Assembly: GCA_964458655.1 (NCBI GenBank)
Contig: CAYWJT010000029.1
Coordinates: 1-32,822 of the forward strand
DNA length: 32,822 nucleotides
Origin: CAYWJT01 sp964458655
Lineage (GTDB): Bacteria > Acidobacteriota > Aminicenantia > Aminicenantales > Saccharicenantaceae
Reading direction: 5' to 3'
Below the pieces are notes generated by a model, which saw only the letters and a program-made list of their open reading frames with translations, made no database searches and had not been told where the DNA came from. How positions within the stretch are numbered: the stretch's first letter is position 1; each line of letters begins with the position of its first letter. Positions 23,907 to 30,875 of the stretch are shown piece after piece. The position numbers and the translations under genes were made by a program.

Positions 23907-24995
23907 TTAGATCTGGACCTCGTAGATACGCCTGAGTTCGGGAAAAGAGACGCCGTCCTTGAGGGCCCAGGCATAAAGGTTGACGCTCCTGAAGTACGGG
24001 AAAAAACGCGCCCGGTAGAGGGGCCCCTGCGGGTAATAGCCCTTGTTCCACTCTATCATCCCGATGACGCCCTTCTCGGCCAATCGGGCGAGCGCCAGGT
24101 TGACCGCCCGAACCCGTTCGGCGGGCGCAAGCGCGTCATAGTGCACGTGGTTCAACCAGGCCCAGCGCTCCGTCGTCCGTCCGACGTGGTCATGAATGAA
24201 GTAATTCATGAGCCCCGCCGGCCTGCCTGCCTTTCTGAAAACGATGGTTTCTGAGACCCCGGGGCAGGCCAGCTCTTTCAAAAGCTCCTCCTCGTCGCGC
24301 CAGACCCTGGCTAGGTCGGACTTCCCGGCGTAGCCGTTGAGCATAGCCAACGCGGCCGGGGCGTCGGCGGGCTCGAATCCAGCCGCCTCGAGCTCCGGCG
24401 ACAGGTCGTCAGGCGGCTTTCTATGGGCGCCCCAGGCTTTTATCGCCAGCTTCTCCCAGTTCTTGAGGCCCTCGGAAAAGGCCGCCTTTTCCAGGTCCAG
24501 GACGCGGCCGAGCACGTGCATCCTTTTCAGGAACTGAATGGGCTGTCCCTCGTTCTTCAGCTTCTCGATGAGCCGGGACGACCTGTGGCCGGTTTCCAGG
24601 TAGAGGAGGGCGAAATCATAACCGGCTATCTCCTGATTGACCCGCAGGGCTTCTTTGATGAGGGCCTGGGCCAAGCCCCGGCGGGCGTATTCTTTGCGGC
24701 TGACCAGCAGGCAGCTTAGGATGGCCCGGTGGACTTTCCCCTGGAACCACATCTGCCGGGGCAGGTTGGCCAGAAAGGCCAGGATCTCATCTCCCTTATA
24801 GGCCGCAATGAAATGCCTCGGGTCGCCGGCCGCATCCATCAGCAACCTGACGAAGGCCGGCCGGTAAAGATTGGGATAGGAAGCCAGGCCGTACTCTTCC
24901 GTCCAGGAGATGCGGGCCATGGCCTCCAGCGCCTCGACATCGCCGCGGAAGGTCTCTATGGATACCCCAGGAAGAGCGCTCATCGTGGATACCAT
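23907..24995 (-). CDS. GNAT-family N-acetyltransferase, double-domain size
   Basis: 362 residues. The N-terminal half (about 8-150) has a GNAT pattern: FIAAYKGDEILAFLANLP, then the acetyl-CoA loop VSRKEYARRGLAQALIKEAL (Q/RxxGxG/A type, RRGLA) and FALLYLETGHRSSRLIEKL. The C-terminal half (about 195-362) looks like a second, degenerate GNAT domain (ETIVFRKAGRPAGLMNYFIHDH; ALARLAEKGVIGMIEWNKG; LYRARFFPYFRS). The acceptor is unknown. The ATG at 24995 follows AAGGGGAAGAGG and lies downstream of a TATAAT promoter; the TTG start at 25064 is too close to that promoter. The gene is convergent with larA and leaves only a 14-bp gap. Confidence 0.8.
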   Translation of the reverse strand: MVSTMSALPGVSIETFRGDVEALEAMARISWTEEYGLASYPNLYRPAFVRLLMDAAGDPRHFIAAYKGDEILAFLANLPRQMWFQGKVHRAILSCLLVSRKEYARRGLAQALIKEALRVNQEIAGYDFALLYLETGHRSSRLIEKLKNEGQPIQFLKRMHVLGRVLDLEKAAFSEGLKNWEKLAIKAWGAHRKPPDDLSPELEAAGFEPADAPAALAMLNGYAGKSDLARVWRDEEELLKELACPGVSETIVFRKAGRPAGLMNYFIHDHVGRTTERWAWLNHVHYDALAPAERVRAVNLALARLAEKGVIGMIEWNKGYYPQGPLYRARFFPYFRSVNLYAWALKDGVSFPELRRIYEVQI

Positions 24996-25066
24996 CCTCT
25001 TCCCCTTTTCCCAACAAGCATGTTCGCCTCCTTCCTGCCGCCAACGTGGGTGACGGTCACGCAACG

Positions 25067-25094
25067 ATTATAGTTAATAGGCCGCTTTCTTCAA
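25067..25094 (-). promoter_or_regulatory. Promoter of the GNAT gene
   Basis: On the reverse strand a perfect TATAAT (25072-25067) lies 16 bp after TTGAAG (25094-25089). The start near 25060 leaves a leader of about 65 nt. Confidence 0.6.
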
Positions 25095-25260
25095 CCGATT
25101 TCATCGCCGCTCGATCGATCGGCCGGGGGCGGTCAGTAATTGGTGAAACACTTCGTGTCGGCCTCTTCGGACGCGATCAGGGGATTACAGGCGGAAGACG
25201 GAAATAAGGGAATGGGATTTTACACAGCGCCGTCAGGCCTGCACCCACGCTCTTTTTCCC

Positions 25261-25290
25261 TTGACAACGCCTGACCGCAGCCTCGATAAT
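25261..25290 (+). promoter_or_regulatory. Sigma-70 promoter of the coiled-coil lipoprotein
   Basis: A perfect TTGACA (25261-25266) and GATAAT (25285-25290) with 18-bp spacing; the start is near 25297, about 68 nt before the ATG. Confidence 0.7.
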
Positions 25291-25364
25291 TGGGCCGGGT
25301 GTTTGGTTCGCCGCGTCAAGTAAGGCTTCAAGCCTGAAGAATAAATCCTAAGGAGGGAGGAGCC

Positions 25365-26021
25365 ATGACCGGCAAGAAAACCGGGATTATCGTCCTAGCC
25401 GTCTTCCTGGCCGCCGTATTCCTCGCGGCGGGCTGCACGTCCAAGAAGCACCTGGCCACGATCGAGGAGCAGAAAGCCCAGCTCGCCCAGGCCAACAACC
25501 GCATCGAAAGCCTGGAGGCCGCCAAGGCCGAGCTCGAGAAGAAGCTCGGCGACACACAGGCAGCGCTCGAGGCCGCCAAGGGCGAGAGCGCCCGTCTCAA
25601 AGAGGCTGCCGACTCCCTGAAAGCGCAGATCGCCTCTCTCGAGAAGGAGAAGGCCGACCTGGCCGCCGCCGTCGCCGCCGGCAAGGAATCCGAGGCCGCC
25701 GCGGCCAAGAAGATGCGCAACCTCAACGCCGTCATCGGCAAGCTCCGCAAGGAGATGAGCGAAAGGGAAGCACAGCTCGAGGCCAAGAACGCCGAGATCG
25801 CGGCCCTGCAGTCCAGCGAAGCGGCTCTCAAGAAATCCGAGGAAGACAACAAGGCCAAGATCGCCTCCCTGAACAGCGATATGGCCGCCCTCGCCGCCAA
25901 GATGGACAAGACCGTGGCCTCCAAGAACACCACGATCCTCATCCTGGCCGTCCTGCTGGCCGTGGCGGTCATCGCGGCCGTCATCGGCTTCGCGAGGAAA
26001 AAGAGAGGCTCGGAAGTCTGA
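25365..26021 (+). CDS. Coiled-coil lipoprotein with C-terminal transmembrane helix
   Basis: 218 residues. The N-terminus is a lipoprotein signal with lipobox LAAGC (C24). Residues about 30-185 are an uninterrupted alanine-, glutamate- and lysine-rich coiled coil of roughly 155 residues (LESLEAAKAELEKKLGDTQ-type heptads). Residues about 191-210 (TTILILAVLLAVAVIAAVIG) form a membrane helix followed by the basic tail FARKKRGSEV, which would face the cytoplasm. Lipid at one end and a helix at the other could span the periplasm, about 23 nm if fully helical, or fold back on the inner membrane. The ATG follows AAGGAGGGAGGAG. Function unknown; Lpp-like or TolA-like tethers are only structural analogies. 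Confidence 0.85.
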   Translation: MTGKKTGIIVLAVFLAAVFLAAGCTSKKHLATIEEQKAQLAQANNRIESLEAAKAELEKKLGDTQAALEAAKGESARLKEAADSLKAQIASLEKEKADLAAAVAAGKESEAAAAKKMRNLNAVIGKLRKEMSEREAQLEAKNAEIAALQSSEAALKKSEEDNKAKIASLNSDMAALAAKMDKTVASKNTTILILAVLLAVAVIAAVIGFARKKRGSEV

Positions 26022-26049
26022 GTCGGGCTCCAGGCCTAGTTGAAAAGAC

Positions 26050-27231
26050 TTAGCCGACGAGCAGAAGCTCGCGCTGCGGTGCGCTCAGCCATTCGGCCCC
26101 GTTTTCCGTGACCAGGACCATCTCCTCGATGGTCACGACGCCCCGGCCCGGCACCGTGAGCCGGGGTTCGAGCGTGAAGACCATGCCCGGCTCGAGCTTC
26201 CTCAAGGGCTTGCCCGCGTATTTCTCCCACTTCGGGCCGAGGAGGGCCGTTCCGTCGTGGGCGTAACGGCCGACCTGGTGGCCGAGCGCGTGCGGGAACT
26301 CGGCATAGCCGGCGCCGGTCACGACCGACCGTGCGACGGAATCCACGACGTGGCCTTCAACGCCGGGCTTCATGGCCCGCCTCGCTTCTTCGATGGCTTT
26401 GACTATGGTCTCGAAGCCCCGTCGGACATCTTCAGGGACCGTGCTTTCGCCTTTTTCCCTGATATAGAACGTCCTTTGCAGGTCGGAGCAGTAGCCGTCC
26501 ACCCTGACGCCGAAGTCCATGTTGAGGACGTGTCCGGGCTCGACTTTCCGGTCGGTGGGCGAGTAGTGGGCCTGGGCGGTGTCGGGGCCGGTGAACACGG
26601 CCGGGCAGGTCGACTGTCTCCAGGCCAGGCCGAGCCCGCGGCGCGCGACTTCGTCCAGCATGAACCGGGCGATCTCTTTTTCCGTGCGGCCGGGGGCGAT
26701 GAAGCCGGCGACGGCGGCGAAGATTTCCTCGGCGGCCCTGACCGCCCTGCGGACGGCATCGACCTCGGCCGCGGTTTTCCTTTCCCTCAGGGCCGAGACT
26801 ATGGCTTCGGCCGGGACGACCTCGGCACGCGGCGCGGCCTCGTTCAATATCTCTTTTATCGTCAGATACATGCCGTGCGTCAGGCCGTCGCAGACCTCGC
26901 TTTCCCGCGAGAAATTCAGGGCCACGGTGCGCGGCGCGAGCGTCTGCAGATAGGCCGCGAGCGGTTCCTTGATGCCGGTCACGAAGCCGTCCACGGCGTC
27001 GTAGGCGCCGGTCTCTTCGACGGCCCTTTTATCATAGAGGCCGACTATGGCCCGCTTGCGGCCGTCGGCGCTGATAACGAAGGCCGAATGCCAGGTGACA
27101 TGCCTCGGCGCCAGGAAAACGAGCGTCGGGTCGCCGCAGATCTCGCTCTCGCGCGTGAAGGTTATCCAGCAGTCGACGCCGGTTTCCTTGAGTATGCTGA
27201 CTGCCTGGTCGGTTTTTTCTTTGATGAGCAT
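26050..27231 (-). CDS. M24-family metallopeptidase (Xaa-Pro aminopeptidase/prolidase type)
   Basis: 393 residues. An N-terminal creatinase-like domain (1 to about 150) precedes the pita-bread catalytic domain. The five dinuclear metal ligands are visible: D239 (NMDFGV), D250 (CSDLQR), H318 (HALGHQVG), E355 (TLEPRL) and E369 or E370 (TIEEMV). Additional family residues H222 (AHYSP) and H325 (YAHDG) are present. Such enzymes remove N-terminal residues before proline or cleave Xaa-Pro dipeptides in the cytoplasm with Mn or Co. The ATG at 27231 follows GGAGGAGA. It lies 116 bp downstream of the POT transporter on the same strand, which fits peptide uptake and degradation. A weak promoter (TTGGAC/TATAGG, 27338-27311 reverse) may drive it separately. 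PepP versus PepQ type cannot be decided. Confidence 0.92.
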   Translation of the reverse strand: MLIKEKTDQAVSILKETGVDCWITFTRESEICGDPTLVFLAPRHVTWHSAFVISADGRKRAIVGLYDKRAVEETGAYDAVDGFVTGIKEPLAAYLQTLAPRTVALNFSRESEVCDGLTHGMYLTIKEILNEAAPRAEVVPAEAIVSALRERKTAAEVDAVRRAVRAAEEIFAAVAGFIAPGRTEKEIARFMLDEVARRGLGLAWRQSTCPAVFTGPDTAQAHYSPTDRKVEPGHVLNMDFGVRVDGYCSDLQRTFYIREKGESTVPEDVRRGFETIVKAIEEARRAMKPGVEGHVVDSVARSVVTGAGYAEFPHALGHQVGRYAHDGTALLGPKWEKYAGKPLRKLEPGMVFTLEPRLTVPGRGVVTIEEMVLVTENGAEWLSAPQRELLLVG

Positions 27232-27347
27232 CCGTCTCCTCCGTCGGCCCTTTGGGTTTCTCTTTCAGGATATCCTTGTTTCGGCTGACCTCATATGTCG
27301 TCAGGTCGAGCCTATAACGTCCGCACCTTCGGGTCCAATCGCTGCCG

Positions 27348-28730
27348 TCAGCCGGCGAAGCGCTCCAGCCTCCTCATGAAGGCCAGGATCAGCAGCGCCG
27401 AAAACGCCAGTATGGTCGCCAGGATGATGAAGAACTGGTGGTGGGGGAAGCTGCTGTAGAACTTGCCGAGCAGGCCGCTGCCGTAGCTGCCGGCGGCGAT
27501 GGCCGCGAACCAGCCGCCCATCATCAGGCCCCGGAGCCTGTCCGGCGCCACCTTAGAGACGAAGGACTGGCCCATGGGCGAGATGAGGATCTCCGCGACG
27601 GTCACCAGGAAGTAGGTCCCGATGAGCCAGGCCGGCGACATGATGTTCAAGTCCTTATCGCCGCCGGCGAGCGAGGCTATGACCATGACGAACATCGAGA
27701 GGGTCATCACGACCAAGCCGAGAAGGATCTTCCGCGGGGTCGAGGGCTCCCGTCCCTTGCCCCTCAGACGGTCGAACAGAGCCAGGAGAACAGGCGTGAG
27801 GACCAGGATGAAGAATGGCTCGAAGAACTGGTAAGTCTCAGGCCGCAGCCAGTTCAGCGCCACCGTGGAGCGCGCCGCGAACAGGGTCAGGCCGAACCCG
27901 TTCTGGTAGAAAGCCACCCAGAAGAAGACGATGATTAGGAACAGGATGACGAGCGTGGCAACGCGCGCTCCGTCATCGGCCAGCGGGCCGTCCCCGCTGG
28001 AGCGGCCGGCCGCTTCGTTCTCTGTTCCGCTCGCGCGGCCTGAACCGGCTGTTCCCTCCGCCCGGCCGTGCGGCATCGCCTCCTGGTCCAGGGCCACTTT
28101 TCCTTCCTTCGTGACTGCCGCCCTCGCGACGGCCCCGTCATCGACCGGCGCTAGGTGCCTGCGTCCGGCGTGGAAGACCGCCAGCGCGAAGACCAGCCCC
28201 GCCGCGGACACCCAGAAAGAGATGTTGTAGCTGTGAAAGACGACGCTGTTCAGTGTGGCGATGAGGGGCGCGACCATGGCCCCGAGGTTGACGCCCATGT
28301 AGAAGATGTTGAAGCCCGCGTCGCGGAGCTCAGGCTTCTCACGGTAGAGGTTCCCGACCAGGACCGACATGTTGACCTTGAAGACTCCGGTGCCGATTGC
28401 TATGAGGAAAAGGCCTGCTATGAAGCTCGTCACCTGGGAGGCCGAGGAGACGGCCAGCCCGGCGTAACCAGCGGCCATCAGACCGGCGCCCGCCCTGACG
28501 GTGCGCAGGCGGCCGAGGACCCGGTCGCCCAGCCAGCCGCCGACGAGCGGCACGAAATAGCACAGGGCCAGGAACAGGCCGTACCAGTCGCCCTTGCGGG
28601 AGTCGGACCAGCCCAGGACCCGGTCCATGTAAAGGACGAGGACGGCCATCAGGGTGTAGAAGCCCACCCGCTCCCACATCTCGGTGAAGAAGATGAAGGC
28701 CAGGGCCCTGGGGTGACCGCGCAGCATCAT
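27348..28730 (-). CDS. POT/PTR-family proton-coupled oligopeptide transporter
   Basis: 460 residues, a major-facilitator-type inner-membrane protein with about 12 helices. The N-terminus has FIFFTEMWERVGFY (13-26), the ExxER proton-coupling motif of POT transporters, followed by the RKGDWYGLFLALCYFVPLVGGWLGDRVLG signature region. GTGVFKVNMSVLVGNLY and FNIFYMGVNLGA (PTR2 signature) come later. A hydrophilic loop (about 195-255), rich in Gly, Ala and Glu, separates the two halves. EILISPMGQSFVSKVAP matches the helix-10/11 conserved segment. It imports di- and tripeptides with protons. The first ATG (28730) follows AAGGAGG; a second is three bases downstream. It is the upstream gene of the M24 peptidase. 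Confidence 0.92.
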   Translation of the reverse strand: MMLRGHPRALAFIFFTEMWERVGFYTLMAVLVLYMDRVLGWSDSRKGDWYGLFLALCYFVPLVGGWLGDRVLGRLRTVRAGAGLMAAGYAGLAVSSASQVTSFIAGLFLIAIGTGVFKVNMSVLVGNLYREKPELRDAGFNIFYMGVNLGAMVAPLIATLNSVVFHSYNISFWVSAAGLVFALAVFHAGRRHLAPVDDGAVARAAVTKEGKVALDQEAMPHGRAEGTAGSGRASGTENEAAGRSSGDGPLADDGARVATLVILFLIIVFFWVAFYQNGFGLTLFAARSTVALNWLRPETYQFFEPFFILVLTPVLLALFDRLRGKGREPSTPRKILLGLVVMTLSMFVMVIASLAGGDKDLNIMSPAWLIGTYFLVTVAEILISPMGQSFVSKVAPDRLRGLMMGGWFAAIAAGSYGSGLLGKFYSSFPHHQFFIILATILAFSALLILAFMRRLERFAG

Positions 28731-28880
28731 GCCGTGCCTCCTTGGCCGGGTTCGCGGGCGCCTTTTTATGTCCGCTCCGCAGCGCGGAAGGAACGGCGGT
28801 TCGCCCGCGGCTCTCAGCCCGGCCTATGCTAATAAAACCAGCCGCCGGATGCAACAGCCGCACTCCAGCCGTGTGATCGC

Positions 28881-30875
28881 CTAGGCTTTCTTTGAGCGCC
28901 CTTTACCAGTGCGAGGCGCAATCGGTTTTGGGGCTGAGGACCATTGTGGCGTCGCTGCCGGCAGCCCTGAGTCCTTAGCGGCCGACGAAGCTGCCTTTTT
29001 CTCTTCCAGGATTTGTTTAGCTCGGAAATAGTACTCCTGATCCTTGCCTTTCAGTCGGCCTTCCTGTTCCCAAATGAAATAAGCCAGCTCCCTTATTTGC
29101 TCCTCTGTAACCATATCTACTTCCTTGTATTGCGATAATACTGATTCAAGTCCATAGGCATTTTTTACGTATTGAGAAACCATGCGCTGTGCGTTGAAAA
29201 AGGAGCCGTTAATTGCGATGGCTGAGCGCATGATTTCGGCAAAGGCGTCCGGTCTTTTATAAAAGGTAGGCAGTATCAGCTCCTCCAGCTTCTCGTAGAG
29301 TGAAGCTGCTTCCGCGGTCGAGCTGCTCGCAACCTGCCAGCTATCACCGATGGACCACCCGGTCACCCCTTCCAGATGCCCTTCAACCCACCATCCATCC
29401 AGCACGCTTAAACTGGGCACTCCGTTAAGTGCAGCTTTCATTCCGCTTGTCCCGGAGGCTTCTTGGGGCTTCTGAGGAGTATTCACCCACAAATCCACAC
29501 CGGAGCACAAGTAATAACCCAATGACATATCATAATTTTCGAGATATACGATAGGCACAGCATCTTTGATGGCAGAAACAGCTCCGAAGACACGACGAAT
29601 GACGGCTTTGCCACCTTCATCAAGGGGATGAGACTTGCCTCCGTAGATAATTTGTAAGGGGCCATTCTCGCGGACTATTCTCCGCAGTCTGTCCAGGTCG
29701 GAGAGTAACAGGTCGGCTCTCTTATAAGTCGAGGCGCGGCGGGCAAAGCCAAGTGTCATCACGGTCGAATCCAGGCGGATGCCGGACCGCCGCTCCACTT
29801 CAGCTAACAGCTCTAGTTTCGCTTGAGCGTGTGCCTGTCGGATTCCATCCAGCGGGATGCTTATCGCGTACCGCAGGTAGATGTTATCTTTGCGCCATTC
29901 GGGGATATACCTGTCGTAGAGACGCTGGAAAGGCGCTGTTGTCCATGTGGCGACATGCACTCCGTTGGTAATGGAGTTAATGGGATAGTTGGGGAACATA
30001 TCACGAGATATCTGCCCGTGACGCATGGCTACACCGTTAATGTAGCGAGATAGAGATAAGGCAAGATAGGTCATATTCAGCACCCCGTCCACACAGCAGT
30101 CAGCAGATGTCAAAGTGTTAGCTTTCTCCTCGCCGAGCACCTGTCGTGCCAGGCCCAGTGAAAATTTGTCATGACCGGCGGGCACCGGTGTATGCGTTGT
30201 AAATACACAATGTTGACGTACCGTCTCTTTCTCTGCCTCGATAGGAGAAGGACGGCCGCTCTTTTGAGTGCATTCTTCGATAAGCGCAAGAGTCAGCAAC
30301 GCGGAGTGCCCCTCGTTCATATGATAGGACTGCATCTCCCTGTAACCCAGGGCGCGCAGCATGGCTATGCCGCCCATGCCGAGTACTACCTCCTGGCACA
30401 GGCGATAGTGGTCGTCTCTGCCGTATAAATGGTCAGTTAGTTCCCGGTCCCAGTCGCTGTTATTGGGGAGGTCTGTATCCAGGAAATAAACAGGCACGAT
30501 ATGGCCGTTAATGCCCTGTACGGTATAACGCCAGGCACGTATATGTACCTGCCGTCCTTCAATAGTCACAGCCGCCCTTGGTTCCATAGGTTCCAGAATC
30601 TTTTCTGGAGACCACTCAGAAGGGCTCTCAGACTGGTTGCCGTCAGCATCAAGTCGCTGGCGGAAATAGCCCTTACGGTGTAAGAGCGTCATTCCAACCA
30701 TAGGTACATCAAGATCGGCGGCGGCACGCAGGGTGTCTCCAGCGAGAACACCGAGGCCGCCACTGTAGGTGGGCATTAGGGGATCAATGCCCACCTCCAT
30801 CGAGAAGTATGCAATCGCTGGCGAGGGGACCACTAATTTGGCCGTTCTTGCCATCGTAAATCCTCTTTTTTTCAT
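28881..30875 (-). CDS. glgP: Alpha-glucan (glycogen/maltodextrin) phosphorylase
   Basis: 664 residues, a short GT35 phosphorylase. Motifs: IAYFSMEVG and PTYSGGLGVLAGD near the N-terminus, YHMNEGHSAL (about 184-193), FTTHTPVPAGHD, and EASGTSGMKAALNG, in which K480 is the lysine that carries pyridoxal phosphate. The enzyme releases glucose 1-phosphate from alpha-1,4-glucans with phosphate in the cytoplasm. The ATG at 30875 overlaps the stop of the phosphoketolase-like gene (ATGA, 30872-30875) and follows GGAGGG; an ATG at 30854 with GAGG is an alternative. The last ~40 residues are a lysine-rich disordered tail. GC is clearly lower than in upstream genes of the window, suggesting recent acquisition. 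Confidence 0.93.
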   Translation of the reverse strand: MKKRGFTMARTAKLVVPSPAIAYFSMEVGIDPLMPTYSGGLGVLAGDTLRAAADLDVPMVGMTLLHRKGYFRQRLDADGNQSESPSEWSPEKILEPMEPRAAVTIEGRQVHIRAWRYTVQGINGHIVPVYFLDTDLPNNSDWDRELTDHLYGRDDHYRLCQEVVLGMGGIAMLRALGYREMQSYHMNEGHSALLTLALIEECTQKSGRPSPIEAEKETVRQHCVFTTHTPVPAGHDKFSLGLARQVLGEEKANTLTSADCCVDGVLNMTYLALSLSRYINGVAMRHGQISRDMFPNYPINSITNGVHVATWTTAPFQRLYDRYIPEWRKDNIYLRYAISIPLDGIRQAHAQAKLELLAEVERRSGIRLDSTVMTLGFARRASTYKRADLLLSDLDRLRRIVRENGPLQIIYGGKSHPLDEGGKAVIRRVFGAVSAIKDAVPIVYLENYDMSLGYYLCSGVDLWVNTPQKPQEASGTSGMKAALNGVPSLSVLDGWWVEGHLEGVTGWSIGDSWQVASSSTAEAASLYEKLEELILPTFYKRPDAFAEIMRSAIAINGSFFNAQRMVSQYVKNAYGLESVLSQYKEVDMVTEEQIRELAYFIWEQEGRLKGKDQEYYFRAKQILEEKKAASSAAKDSGLPAATPQWSSAPKPIAPRTGKGRSKKA

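Larger units (their letters stand above)
24996..25364. other. Divergent intergenic region between GNAT and coiled-coil lipoprotein genes
   Basis: About 370 bp, no gene seen. It contains one promoter for each flanking gene (25067-25094 reverse; 25261-25290 forward). The leader of the lipoprotein gene has a small hairpin CTTCA/TGAAG around AGCC. The stretch between the promoters holds nothing I recognise. Confidence 0.5.

Noticed and set aside
25328..25984. Reverse-strand frame opposite the coiled-coil lipoprotein
   Set aside because: It mirrors the alanine/glutamate/lysine heptads of the real gene as low-complexity Ala/Ser/Arg/Leu sequence and has no ribosome site.
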